From the NCBI GenBank assembly GCA_964023275.1, contig OZ029915.1, positions 3,032,245 to 3,096,244 on the forward strand: a stretch of DNA of 64,000 bases. The letters are read 5' to 3'. Shown in pieces: positions 20,757-31,499 of this stretch. The notes below the pieces were generated by a model that saw only the letters and a list, made by a program, of their open reading frames with translations, was not told the DNA's origin and searched no databases. Source of the DNA: Norana najaformis (taxonomy: Eukaryota; Annelida; Clitellata; Crassiclitellata; Hormogastridae). Made by a program: the position numbers and the translations under genes. Within the stretch, counting starts at the first letter, position 1. Each line of letters begins with the position of its first letter.

Positions 20757-21108
20757 TTGAAATTACTGTATGGCTTTGTACTTCATCAATTCAGCGCTTC
20801 ACCTCTTGAAATTACTGCACTGGCCTTTCATTCAAAACTGAAAACATTACTTTTTCATTTTAAAAAGTCTTATCCTAATTCTTCCTCTTTCCCTTATCAC
20901 TCTTTTCGTTCCATTTCCAAACATCATCCACCGTGGCCGTCCGACTGTCTGACTGCCTGATTCCTGGATCTTGACCTGGAACCGAATACTTTTGCCTATC
21001 GATTTTGTTTTGACTGAGCGCCTGTGAATAAGCTGGTCCCCGTGACGTGGCTTTCGTTGGGCGCTGCAGAAATCTCGAGATTACGATTACGATTACTGAA
21101 TGTGGCAA
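20757..21108 (+). mobile_element. LINE-D 3' end with part of the ORF2 C-terminus
   Basis: The plus frame includes FHSKLKTLLFHFKKSYP, like the FxSxLKTHLF segment that ends many CR1/L2-type LINE ORF2 proteins. It is followed by the LINE-D tail: TTTTGTTTTGACTGAGCGCC, GCTTTCGTTGGGCGCTGCAG, AAATCTCGAGATTACGATTA. The element is strongly 5'-truncated. It links the short D copies at 5.9, 47.4 and 49.3 kb to a LINE. Confidence 0.65.
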
Positions 21109-21183
21109 ATATTGTATAACTGTGCGTGATAAGACTAGGTGACGTATGAAAAAGAAAACACGCTTCATGGGGGCTTTTATATG

Positions 21184-21239
21184 TAGTAGTAGTTCCTCAG
21201 TTTAACAACATCTTATGGCATCAAAGCAGTGGCGGAGTT
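21184..21239 (-). repeat. Family F copy with internal deletion
   Basis: TAGTAGTAGTTCCTCAG and TTTAACAACATCTTATGGCA run straight into AGCAGTGGCGGAGTT. About 60 bp is missing between two CAAAG motifs, suggesting a microhomology deletion. Confidence 0.75.
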
Positions 21240-21554
21240 CTTCCATTCTAAAACAACACAACAGATCTTCTTGTTCATGGGTTTAACGACATCTTATGGC
21301 AACTAAGGCCGTTGACGTCTTCGACATGAAAATGTTGTTGACGTTGTCCATAAGTTCGTTTCCTTCTTCTTATCGTTTCCTTTAAGATTTTTGTTTCCGT
21401 AGGTAATGTATGTATTTTTTAACTGATTGCAGCACGACATGGATGAGAGACCTTGCAAATGCAGGCGAAGGGGGTTTTGTTGACTGGTTGATGGCACCTT
21501 TGTCGACTTCTTGGTTTTCTTCTTGTTGGAAGACTGTCCACTGTCCATTACGGC

Positions 21555-21810
21555 TTTTGTGTGTCCATTAAGGCTCTTCTCAGTTGCTATAAAGACTTTT
21601 TTCAATATCTGATTTATAAATTTTCTGTAATTTTTTTCTTTTCACTGGCCATTTCGGCTCTTTTGTAGCCGTCAGGCTCTTTTGTGGCCATTTAAGGCTC
21701 TTTTGTGGCCATCGGGTTCTTTTTGCCATCAGGCTCTTTTGTGGCCATAAGGCTCTTTTGTGGCCATTTAGGCTCTTCTCAGTTGCCATAAAGGCTTTTT
21801 TAGCGTATTT
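21555..21810 (-). repeat. Minisatellite, GGCTCTTTTGTGGCCAT units
   Basis: Roughly 20-bp units GGCTCTTTTGTGGCCATTWA at 21655-21775. A longer duplicated block (GGCTCTTCTCAGTTGC-ATAA) stands at about 21570 and 21770. The minus-strand open frame rich in WPQKSL repeats is a by-product. Confidence 0.75.
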
Positions 21811-21929
21811 ATATATTTTCGGTAGATTTTCCGTATTTTGTTTTTCGTTCTTTTTTCCTTTTTTCTTTTTTTTCACAAAATACAAATGAAATAAAATATA
21901 TTTAACGAAATCAACAAAGACTATATACA

Positions 21930-22495
21930 AATTAGGTAGGTGCAATAATTACAGAGAGCCAATGTTTTTCTTTTCCTGGCATTTTTGTTTTACTATATAT
22001 GAAATATTCTGTTTTTTACAGTTTAATAATACATGTTCAATTGTATCAGGTACCTGACATTGTATACATAAGTCTGTTAGGCTCTTTTTAATTTTCTTAA
22101 GCTATGTGTTAGTTAGGATATGTCCTAAACGCAGTCTAGTAATTTGAACTTCCTGTTTCCTAGGACACTACACATGCTTAATGCCAGTTTAACGTGATGA
22201 TAGCTATATATAGAATGGATTGAACACGTTTAAAAGGTGTGTAAAAAGAACCTAGGACAGTCCATATACTTAATGTCAGTGGATGGTTTTATAAAAACTC
22301 CCTCTAGTGTCTTTATCATATTCATTTTGCCACTTAATTAAAATATGATTTTTAATTATAGCAAAAACTTCACTCAATTCTATATATTGAGTTGAAATGA
22401 TTTGTGAAAGTTCTAGGCTTCCTTTGCCAGTGAGTCTGCCCCTTCATTACCAGACAGCCCAATGTGGCTAGGAATCCATGCTATTACTATTTTAC
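21930..22495 (-). mobile_element. LINE fragment with RNase H domain (I/Jockey-like), split by a family G insertion
   Basis: On the minus strand 22410-22495 encodes KIVIAWIPSHIGLSGNEGAD and then SLAKEA, the typical RNase H end found in I-superfamily LINEs. Further down, 21960-22165 encodes ITRLRLGHILTNT and LCIQCQVPDTIEHVLLNC, the C-terminal zinc-knuckle-like segment of the same LINEs. The frames have stops and shifts, so it is dead. Between them lies a family G unit with duplicated flanks. Confidence 0.75.
22188..22250 (-). repeat. Family G unit inserted in the LINE
   Basis: TTTAACGTGATGATAGCTAT, ATATAGAATGGATTGAACAC, GTTTAAAAGGTGTGTAAAAA. It is flanked by two diverged copies of a 29-bp sequence starting CCTAGGACA and ending CTTAATGYCAG, an unusually long direct repeat. 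Confidence 0.65.
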
Positions 22496-22699
22496 TGAAA
22501 ATTATTATTTTATCTTTCTAAAACAACGAATGTACCTGTGCTTATAAAGCATAAATGCAGTGACTAACTGGCTTTTTAGAGGTGTGTAAGTAAGTTGGCT
22601 TGACAGAAATGGTCGAATGCCAGGTGCATTATGTAGAATCGGTTATTTTGTTCCTTTAATACGAAGAATTTTTTATTTTATTTTTCATGCAATGGTGCG

Positions 22700-22785
22700 G
22701 CATGGTGGTCTATATATCGGTAACGCGTTTGGTCAATGATCATGCGGTTGCGGGTAATTACCGCGGCCTGTTTTTCTTTGTTTGC
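22700..22785 (+). repeat. Degenerate tRNA-like SINE head
   Basis: TGGTGGTCTATATATCGGTA, ACGCGTTTGGTC and GCGGTTGCGGGT resemble a tRNA head with box A and a decayed box B. It is too diverged to fold as a tRNA. Confidence 0.35.
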
Positions 22786-22799
22786 TACACCAACTAAAG

Positions 22800-23385
22800 A
22801 AATTTATAGAATAATGCTTTACAAACAGTGTTAATTGCGAATATATATGCATCGAATAAGCAGCATAAAAATGTGATACTGGAAGTTGTTTATGAGAAAA
22901 ATTATTGGCTGACAGTTAATGTGGAGTAAAACACCTGAATTTGGGGCAAAACGCCGCCTATATAAAATGACGCATTTAACCAGGGTTGGTACATTGCCGA
23001 AATTGTATATCGTATTATAAAACATTTTCATGTAATATTGGCTCTGCCTATAACTCAAACAACAATAATGATATCGATTGGCATCATACCTTCATAAGAA
23101 AACACGTAGAATCGATCTCATTTGAATAATTAGGCAAACTATCAACAAAACAATAATGGTTTACGATGACCTCAATAAGTGAGAACAGTCCATTACATAG
23201 TGGAGGGGAGACAGGGTGGGATGAGGCGTTTAGCCCAGAGTCTTGTCCCTCTGCCTCTAGATCTGTAGTTAAACTGTATATATCGAAGACCTACGAAATA
23301 AGTTTTGCTTCTAATTAGATTAATCAACTTATGCTCTGCAATTATATGCATGCACGATGAGCCATTGACAATGTTCTGTTAGGCA
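22800..23385. other. Unassigned DNA
   Basis: No gene, family repeat or long frame seen. Confidence 0.35.
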
Positions 23386-23387
23386 TT

Positions 23388-23500
23388 GCAAACTTTGTTG
23401 ATTCGGCGAAAGCCTTTGACAATGTTAATCACATGATTTTATTAAAAATGCTGGCATTCCGTGCATTGGGCGAGAGATCTTGTGCTTTGAGAATTTAAAA
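23388..23500 (+). mobile_element. LINE reverse transcriptase fragment (motif A)
   Basis: The plus frame reads VDSAKAFDNVNHMILLKML, the RT palm motif with the catalytic Asp region in the FDxVNH form common in CR1/L2/Jockey-type LINEs. A stop follows after about 34 residues. Only this short piece is recognisable. Confidence 0.7.
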
Positions 23501-23624
23501 AACTATATTTACAGCTCAACTTGTGTAATGAAATATTCCTAGAAGAAATTCATCTAATGCAGAGTCACCAAAATGTCTTTCCTATATGCCGCATCTCTTG
23601 CTAGTAAATATATATCAATTTGGT

Positions 23625-23820
23625 CGACAACTCATATGTTGTAGGTCTATGTCAGTTTGGTATAGGTTATATGTTACAATATATACACATGAACCCGCTA
23701 TGTTTTATATATATAATATATATATTATATATATTATATATAACATAGCGAGTTTACGTGTATATATGCTAACATATAACCTATACCAAACTGAGATGTA
23801 CATACAAAATATGAGATGTC
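23625..23820. repeat. Imperfect palindrome with arms of about 60-75 bp
   Basis: Left arm CAGTTTGGTATAGGTTATAT at 23652 is mirrored by ATATAACCTATACCAAACTG ending near 23796. The match extends inward to CGCTATGT / ACATAGCG and is about 88 percent by eye. The centre is TA-rich. Confidence 0.8.
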
Positions 23821-23835
23821 AACCCAATATATGTA

Positions 23836-23882
<47 letters not shown>

Positions 23883-24150
23883 TGCCAAATTGAGGGGGAC
23901 CATCCATGCCAGGGTCTTGCGAGCAGAAAAGAGCTGTCGGACGACCTCGCCATATACATGGACAAGAACAGTGGAAGCTGACCAGCGCCCATTGAACTTC
24001 AGGTTACGTATGACCTGGAGACGAGCACACAGAATAAAGACTAGTTACACGTTTTGGAAACGGCAACGCTCCACAGAGGAACACGCAACCGATGATGATG
24101 ATGATGATGATGATGATGACGACGACGACGACGATGATGATGATGATGAT
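23836..24150 (+). mobile_element. Possible LINE 3' end with (GAT)n tail
   Basis: After a TA run, 23881-24085 is non-repetitive with short coding-like stretches (RAVGRPR, then WKRQRSTEEHAT) resembling some LINE ORF C-termini. A GATGATGAC tail follows to 24150. The assignment is weak. Confidence 0.3.
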
Positions 24151-24224
24151 GAAATTCATATAAACTGTTGTTTACTGTATTTTATTTGCTTCTTATCAAA
24201 CTCCTATCCTATTGCGTTTGATAA

Positions 24225-24320
24225 ATATATGTAGTGTCCGTTGAAAGCCTTTTGAAGTTGTTTAAGGAAAGTCTTGTTTCAGCCAAAGCTTAGCGACACC
24301 TTGTGGCTCCAAAGTCATCA
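24225..24320 (-). repeat. Family G copy, diverged
   Basis: GTGTCCGTTGAAAGCCTTTT, GAAGTTGTTTAAGG, AGCTTAGCGACACCTTGTGG. Confidence 0.5.
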
Positions 24321-24369
24321 ACCTTACGAATTCTATGTGAAATCAATACTACCGTTCAACCGCCAAGCG

Positions 24370-24840
24370 ACCTTTTATTACCTGTTTGTGATTTTTAAAA
24401 AAGGTGTGTAATTTTATTGCGGCGTTTCAACTGTAACAGTTCAGTACGACCGGTTCGCGTTCCAAAGTCTGTTCAATGCCTCACATATTTATTAAGGACT
24501 CACGTATTATGTAAATATTTACAAATATTAAAAATACATATATATAAGGTATGATGTATATTTTCGTATGTATATTATAGTATATTTTTCGTAGGTTTAC
24601 TTTATCAATTTCTCAGATTTTCTTGACATTCTCAGAAATTTTAACTAGTTTAAATTAATCCCCATGCAGACGTATTTTACATTGTGCAGTTCCCCGGGAT
24701 TTTTATGACATTTCTACCCTCGACCAAACCAGTTTGGGGACCAATTCAATGGCGTAGCTCCTAAAATCAATAGGGAAACATGGTCGCATTGGCCCTTTGC
24801 TAAGGGCTTCAGCTGCTCATGGGGTATACAGTAGATGGTG
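24370..24840 (+). repeat. Block L, copy 3 of 3
   Basis: TTTGTGATTTTTAAAAAAGG, TTATTAAGGACTCACGTATT, TATAGTATATTTTTCGTAGG, TTTCTCAGATTTTCTTGACA, then a CTCATGG-GTATACAG end. Confidence 0.55.
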
Positions 24841-25054
24841 TGGGTTGAACTTCAGCCACGTACGTTCTTGGTGTCCAGTGCGATCCAATTTACCTATATG
24901 CCTGCGTCTGTATTGATGCCGGGAGGACAAGACTGGCCGTTGATTATTCTGCTTTGTTCCTTTGGGTAAATTTATAGGTCATGTGCGGTTTTGGTTCGAT
25001 AATTCTCTTATGTTCATACATAATCGGTTGCGCGAAAGACACCACAGCCAGTCA

Positions 25055-25285
25055 TACATACATACATAGGGACCTACATACATACATACATACATACATG
25101 CATGCATACATACATACATACATACAAACATACACATACAGAAGAATTGTATGTTTCCAGTTGCCTTCCTCACAGACAATTGTGGGTGAACAACTTGTCC
25201 TAGGTCGCTACGCAGTGGTTATATATCTATATATATATATATATATATACATACATATATACATACATACATACATACAGAAGAC
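25055..25285. repeat. CATA microsatellites with a SINE-J fragment
   Basis: CATA runs at 25055-25137 and 25240-25280. Between them 25155-25220 matches SINE-J (CCTTCCTCACAGACAATTGT, GGGTGAACAACTTGTCC). Confidence 0.75.
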
Positions 25286-25424
25286 TTTTTTATATATATA
25301 ATCCTTCACAGTGCGGGGACTTTAAATATCTTGGCACTCACTCGAAACGGGCAGCGGTGGTAAGGGATCTCACCCGATCAAATCTTTGAAAGAAATTAGC
25401 AGAGTCGAGGCTATACCGTCGCTA

Positions 25425-25543
25425 TAGTAGTGTTAGTTCCAGTGTTTAACGACACCTTATGGCATCAAAGGCCGTTGACGTCGCCCTCCTCCTTTATCCA
25501 GGCTTGGGACTGGCACTACTCGACTTAAGGCAGTGCCTGAGTT
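25425..25543 (-). repeat. Family F copy with 14-15 bp target duplication
   Basis: ATACCGTCGCTATAG before and ATACTGTCGCTATAG after, one difference. This is the clearest target duplication for family F. Confidence 0.85.
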
Positions 25544-25824
25544 ATACTGTCGCTATAGAAAACCGTGTTTAGGCCCTATTTATATTTACAATTAAATTTT
25601 TCCGTGATTTCCGGAATGCTAACTATAGCGCAAAGCGCGTAGCCAGTGGCTTTACTTAACAGTTTCTGCCATCTGTTGTCGGATTACCGCGCATGTAGGC
25701 GGAGCCATAGTTCAGCGACATCTTGCGAATACGAGGCCAACTACAACTGTAAAGTTTACCATTGAAATGGACCAAACGCCGAACTGAAAGAAACTAATCC
25801 TTAAGATGGAAAACTATTATTATT

Positions 25825-26040
25825 ATTTACATTTATATAGCGTCACTATCTAAAGACAGCATCTAGCGATGACGCTAAGCATTTGTGAGTAAAGGACTTG
25901 CTCAAGGTCCCTACATCAGGAGAAGAAGCTCGAACCCGTACTCTCAAACCCATACCCTTGAACCCGTACTTTAGAACCCGTACTCTCGAACCCATACTCT
26001 TTGCGTTACAAGCCAAGCACTCTACCCGATCGGCCACCGT
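25825..26040 (-). repeat. SINE-A copy with five tandem box B modules
   Basis: On the minus strand: box A region GGTGGCCGATCGGGTAGAGT and GCTTGGCTTGTAACGC, then five GGGTT modules, then the body (GTAGGGACCTTGAGCAAGTC) and a GACGCTATATAAATGTAAAT tail box with an ATT tail. The AACCC motif (plus strand) falls at 25933, 25947, 25961, 25975 and 25989, an exact 14-bp period. A single-module copy reads GAGAGTACGGGTTCGAGCC at 50.8 kb. Confidence 0.88.
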
Positions 26041-26317
26041 TCCCCACTACAAAATTATGACTGCTGATTTTCCTGCAGAATATTCTGCCTTCCTGGCTGG
26101 TCCAATTTCAAGCAATTTTTCTTTGCTTTCCTGAAGCAGGTATTGTGATGCGCTAAGGAAATTTATTATTTGAATCGTCATTTACATTTACAATTATGTT
26201 TACATACGGTAAAGAATTTCCGTTTTCCTATATTCACGCTGTTCTTGATTATATTTCCTTGAAATCTTTCAATTTTTAAGATTTCAGAGCTTGTTACTAA
26301 TGTTTTGTTCGGGATCC

Positions 26318-26323
26318 TATATA

Positions 26324-26398
<75 letters not shown>

Positions 26399-26400
26399 GT

Positions 26401-26432
<32 letters not shown>

Positions 26433-26470
26433 TGATGATGAAAACGACGACAACAGTAACGACAACAATA
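26318..26470. repeat. (GAT)n microsatellite
   Basis: GAT repeats grading into GACGAT and AACGAC. Confidence 0.95.
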
Positions 26471-26721
26471 ATCGTAAAATTATTGATAATTAATAATATT
26501 CATTAATAATAATAATTTATAAGTTATAAGTATTGTTTCAGTGTCCATGAGTCGTAGAGGATATGTGTAAATGGCGTAATAGCCAATTATTGTTTTTATA
26601 TGTATGCCTTTATGAATATTCATTTTGGTAGTTACATTAGCCACCATCCGGACTCTTATGCAACACATTACGTAAGCTGGTTGATGCCCAAAGTATTATA
26701 GTAATAGCGCGATAAAAGTTT

Positions 26722-26895
26722 TCAGCTGATTGGTTAGAGCGTTCGGCTTGTAACTCCGAGAGAACGGGTTCGAAACTCTCCGAGACGGTTACTGTGTAGG
26801 GACCCTGAGCAAGTTCTTCACTCACAATTGCTCAGCGCCATCGATTGATGCTTAGCCATTAGATAGGGGCGCTTAATAAATGCACAAGTGCTAAG
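26722..26895 (+). repeat. SINE-A copy, single promoter modules
   Basis: Box A region AGCTGATTGGTTAGAGCG, box B region AACGGGTTCGAAACTC, body ACGGTTACTGTGTAGGGACC and TCACTCACAATTGCTCAGCG, tail box GGGGCGCTTAATAAATGCAC. A useful reference for the unexpanded structure. Confidence 0.88.
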
Positions 26896-26999
26896 AATAG
26901 ATTATAATTTTGTTTTCCCTGAGGTATTTATGATCCCTCAAGAAGAAAAAAAATTATCCGGAAGAAAACTTATATTCTTAGATGGCAAGTCTTCGCCGA

Positions 27000-27404
27000 T
27001 GTCTGGCTCCTCGAAAATGACCAGGAAGTAATTATTAAGTATTGTTATTGTTATTGCTATTGCTATTGTTATTGTTATTGCTATTGTTGTTGTTAATATA
27101 CAAATAACCCCAGTTGTTTTCTCGTCGCAAGATGCATATCCACTGATCTCAAACGTTTAGTCTTTTTATTCTCAATCAAATTCAATTCGAGACAAGTGTT
27201 TTGTTATCTGATTAAGTACTAAATGTTAGTTTTTATCAGCTTAACGCATTAATTGTTAGTTTTAATAAGTCTAACGTATTCATTTTTAACTGTAATAAGC
27301 CTAACTCATTGAATGTTAGTTTTAATAAACCTAACTCATTAATTATTAGTTTTTATACCCATTGGCACATATTATCCATTGTAGATTTATCAGTCAAATG
27401 ATTG
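27000..27404. other. AT-rich DNA with a loose repeat
   Basis: ATTGTTATTGCT units at 27040-27090. A loose series of TTAGTTTTTATAAGCCTAAC-like units of about 40 bp spans 27210-27350. No gene. Confidence 0.5.
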
Positions 27405-27745
27405 CCTAAGCTCATCACGTATAGAGGCCTTAAAATTATTAATTTAATTAATTAAATTAATTTTATTAAATTAATTAATTAAAATAATTAAAATAATTAA
27501 AATAATTAAATTAATTTAATTAATCAAATTAATCAAATTAATCAAATTAGTCAAATTAATCAAATTAATCAAATTAATCAAATTAATCAAATTAATCAAA
27601 TTAATCAAATTAATCAAATTAATCAAATTAATCAAATTAATCAAATTAATCAAATTAATCAAATTAATCAAATTAATCAAATTAATCAAATTAATCAAAT
27701 TAATCAAATTAGTCAAGTTAATTTAATTAATCAAATTACTTAAAT
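27405..27745. repeat. 9-bp satellite AATTAATCA
   Basis: More than 20 units of AATTAATCA, bordered by TTAATTAA-rich DNA. The minus frame encodes (Leu-Ile-Asn)n only because the period is three codons. Confidence 0.95.
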
Positions 27746-27999
27746 TAATTATTTATAAGATACTTATATCGTGTTGATTTATGAATTCACCTCAAACTTG
27801 CGGGAGTTGAATTGGCCAATACACACACCCATAACTTGGCATTAAAGTTAAAGCGAATATGCCTCAGTGATTATGCAACCCAACAAGGAGGATTAAACTG
27901 CAGCCTACATGTATACATACTTACATAAGCAGAGAGCTTAACCGTGAATATCAAGGTTTTTTATAATCTTTGTTGTTGCTTTTACCGTGGAGTTATCTA

Positions 28000-28345
28000 A
28001 GCCTATACGTATACCTATATGTATGCTTATATATGCCTCTATGTATACCTATATGCATGCCTATTTGTATGCCTATATGTATGCTTATATATGCCTATAT
28101 GTATGGCTATTTGTGTGCCTATGTGCATGCTTATATGTATGCTAATATATATATACCTCTATGTAAGCAAATATGTATGTCTATATGCATGTCGATATGT
28201 ATGCTTATATGTATCCTTATATGTATGCCTATATGTATGCCTATATGTATGCCTATATGTATGCCCATATATATAATATATAAAATATATAATATATAAA
28301 ATATATAATATATAAAATATATATAAATATATATGCCTCTATGTA
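28000..28345. repeat. TATGTATGCCTA minisatellite
   Basis: About 20 units near 12 bp (CCTATATGTATG), then ATATAATATATAAA. Confidence 0.9.
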
Positions 28346-28524
28346 AGCCAATATGTATATCTCTATATGTGCCTATATAATCTCAATTGATCGCCGTATC
28401 TCTATTGAACGATCTACTGTCTTCCTAACCGTTCTCGAATCCATACCAAGCGTTAGATCATATCCAATCTAAATCCGATTGACAAGCCCTTCATCATGAA
28501 TGACGCATACCTCCGCTGCTCATG

Positions 28525-28606
28525 TAAAAATGTAGTTTGGTGTACGATTCCTCTCTCAGTCGATGGACATATGGCGTGTTAACATATGCATTACTTACTT
28601 ACTTAC
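28525..28606 (+). repeat. Short repeat with (CTTA)n tail, copy 1
   Basis: ACGATTCCTCTCTCAGTCGA, TGGACATATGGCGTGTTAAC, then CTTACTTACTTAC. Copy 2 is at 32655-32718. Confidence 0.65.
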
Positions 28607-28954
28607 AGAATTCAATGAATCGTGTTTCACGAATTAAAGTTGTATTGATTATGAACAGCTGTTTTTCTCTAGTTAATGGAGTTTTCTTAATTTAAAAAAA
28701 TGTTTTCGTTTTTTTCTGCCGTTATAGCGAAAATTGTAGATACGAATGAGGGGTAGATGTTGGGCAGCGGGCGAAATGGTGTTGAAGTCAAGCAAATATT
28801 ATCCTGTTTATCAGTTCAGAAAGATATTAGATGACCTTTGTCCTTTATGGAACCCTTCAATCAGCCGTTATTATTGTTGCTTCTATTGTTTTTTGTCATT
28901 GTTATTCCTATAGTTATTATGATGATTGATTATTATTATGATTATTGTTACTCC

Positions 28955-29175
28955 ACTACCACTACCACCACCACCACCACCACCACCACCACCACCACCA
29001 CCGCCACCGCCATCATCACAACCACCACCACCACCATCACCACCACCACCACCATCATCACCACGCCACCATCATCACCACCACCACCACCACCACCATC
29101 CCCACCACCACCGCCACCACCACCACCACCAGCATCATCATCATCACCACCACCACCATCACCACCACCACGTAA
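28955..29175. repeat. (CAC)n microsatellite
   Basis: CACCAC with CATCAT interruptions. All frames across it are low complexity. Confidence 0.95.
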
Positions 29176-29199
29176 TGAGCCATAAAACATCATAGACCC

Positions 29200-29345
29200 C
29201 AGTGGCAGTTCCAGGATTGTTTGCGTGGGGGCAAGAGCATTTCCAAAGGGACGTCACATTCTGGCAGTCAACCATGCGCGGGTCTGGTTTGAGGGGCGCC
29301 GGCATGTAACCATGAGGGGGAACCCACCATTGCTATACCCCGATC
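29200..29345 (+). repeat. Interspersed repeat, copy 2 of 2 (family M)
   Basis: TGGGGGCAAGAGCATTTCCA, ACGTCACATTCTGGCAG, GGGTCTGGTTTGAGGGGCGC. Paralogous to 1025-1200. 29346-29600 after it has no recognised feature beyond doubled AAGCCATGAGCCATAAAA-like words. Confidence 0.6.
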
Positions 29346-29635
29346 GAAGCACAGGCACTGCTGTTGGCTACAGACAGACTACAAAAAGCTGTAGAGGAGA
29401 GCGGCTATTCGATGCAGAGGAATATATGCAGAGTCCTGGGACAAGCTTTGATTGGCTGTGGACCCGAAAAGGCTCTAGTCCCCAAGTGGTCATAAGCCAT
29501 GAGCCATAAAAGCCGAGGAAGGATAATCCTATATCGCATAGCTTTGATGGGCTGTAAGCCACACAGCGCCATAGCCATCCTCCTTCATAAGCCATTAGCC
29601 ACAAAACGGAATAGACCCGTAGACCTCGACTCGGC

Positions 29636-29865
29636 TCATCTAATCTAATCTATTCTAATCTAATCTGATCTGATCCAATCCAACCCAATCTAATCTAATC
29701 ATAATCTAGCAGATTATGATTTTAAATGCGATTTTGACTTGAAGCGGCCATCGACAGATACCTTAGGCACTGTGAGAACGCCGCTATAGAAGTCTTTAGA
29801 TTAGAGTAGGGTATATTAGATTAGATTATACTGGATTGGATTGGATTAGATTAGCAAGCTGACAC
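29636..29865 (+). repeat. Family E SINE-like copy flanked by TCTAA/TTAGA repeats
   Basis: Body GATTATGATTTTAAATGCGA, TTTTGACTTGAAGCGGCCAT, GCCGCTATAGAAGTCTTTAG, then a GGATTGGATTAGATT tail. A TCTAATCTAAT stretch stands in front at 29636-29700. Confidence 0.65.
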
Positions 29866-30785
29866 GGCAGAGGAACACAACCCATCCTAACACCTCCTCT
29901 CCCCTTCTCTCTCTGATCTTCTGGCAACTGGACCTGGTTCTTGACATTGCATCTTTGAACAACCCCACTGACTTGACGCAGGGATTGTGTATACGTCGTG
30001 TAAAAATAATGATAATAATAAAAATAAATGCTTATATATTCAACAGATCTTGAAAATGATATATGCACATTTTATATACATAGACATTTATGTATATGCA
30101 TGGATAGAGTAGCTGCACAAATCTAAGTATATTTATCCATGTAAGCAATTTGCAAATGTATGCATATATGTATATTTATATATGTCTGCATATATATATT
30201 ATATATATATATTAAGAATTTATATATATATATTTATTTAACTGAAGAATATATATATGTTGTATGTTTTATATGTTATATATATGTATATATATTATAT
30301 ATAAGCATACAATATTTGGCCTACAAATTACCGAATCTCGTGCATGTGTATATCAGAAATACGACCATGTATATGTTGTTCATATGATAAATTATAACAG
30401 TCATATATTTTTATCACATTCACCTTTCGAGCTTCCAAAGGCGCTATAAAACTCTCAAAGAATTGTATCGTGGAATTGTATAATATGTATTGCAATCGAG
30501 TTATAATTTATTTAACTTTTAAATATTAAAATATCATTTAGACCTAAATATTTTTAAAATTGGACTTGAAGGACTGCATTAGTAAATGTATTTAGAAATT
30601 TATATAGCGCCGATTCGAGAGAGCTTTTTTACGATAGAGTAAACAATATTTAATTTCAGTAAGACCTGACGGTTCTTCAGTGATGGCTAGAAATGATGAT
30701 TGTAACACTATTTTGGATCCTTCTGCAAATTTGGAATATATTCTTAGAAATTTTTATTCCTTGAAGTTATATATTTTAAGTCATA
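29866..30785. other. Unassigned AT-rich DNA
   Basis: Contains TATATG-rich low-complexity DNA at 30130-30310 and a SINE-like box TTTATATAGCGCCGATTCGA at 30597-30617. No gene is seen. Confidence 0.4.
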
Positions 30786-30789
30786 TATA

Positions 30790-30954
<165 letters not shown>

Positions 30955-31009
30955 TCGGTAACTAGCTACAAATATATGAAGGACCCGGAACACAACGGCC
31001 ATTTTGCAA

Positions 31010-31470
31010 TATTCTCTCAGCTTCTGTCTCTATCTCTGTCTGTCTCTCTCTCTTTGCATCTGTCTCTGTTTCTGCCTTTGTTTGCCTCTGTCGCTTCCTC
31101 GCCCCCTCCGTCCTTCTGCCTCTGTATCTGTCTCTATATCTTTCTCATTCTCTGCATTTGTCCTATCAACTGTATGTCTCTCAACATCTCCCTTCCTCTG
31201 CCTATGTCTTTCCTCCAACTCTGTCTCCACCTTTTTCTGCATCTACCTCTTCGGTCTGTCTGTCTGTCTCTGTCTGTCTGTCTGTCCATCTATTCATGTA
31301 TCCATCTATCCACATATCCGTCTATCCATATATCCATCTATATTCATCCATCTACCCATCCATCCACCCATCCATCCATTCCTTTTTTCTTTCTATCTTT
31401 CTATCTTTCTTCCTTTCCTATCTATCTCGCTTTCTTTCTTTCTATCTCTATGGATTCGCCTCTTTTAAAG
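31010..31470. repeat. Pyrimidine-rich CTGT/CTAT low-complexity tract
   Basis: CTGTCTCT, then CTGTCTGT, then CCATCCATC and TTTCTATC runs. The frames are Ser/Leu/Cys-rich and not credible as genes. Confidence 0.9.
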
Positions 31471-31499
31471 CTCGCGCATGGCCGTGCCCTTGCCTAGCA

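Noticed and set aside
27516-27716. Leu-Ile-Asn repeat protein
   Set aside because: Product of the 9-bp satellite AATTAATCA.
28838-29195. Long His/Pro/Thr-rich frames
   Set aside because: All derive from the (CAC)n microsatellite. The same holds for Tyr-Ile, Asp, Met, Ser and Asn runs over TA, GAT and AAT repeats.
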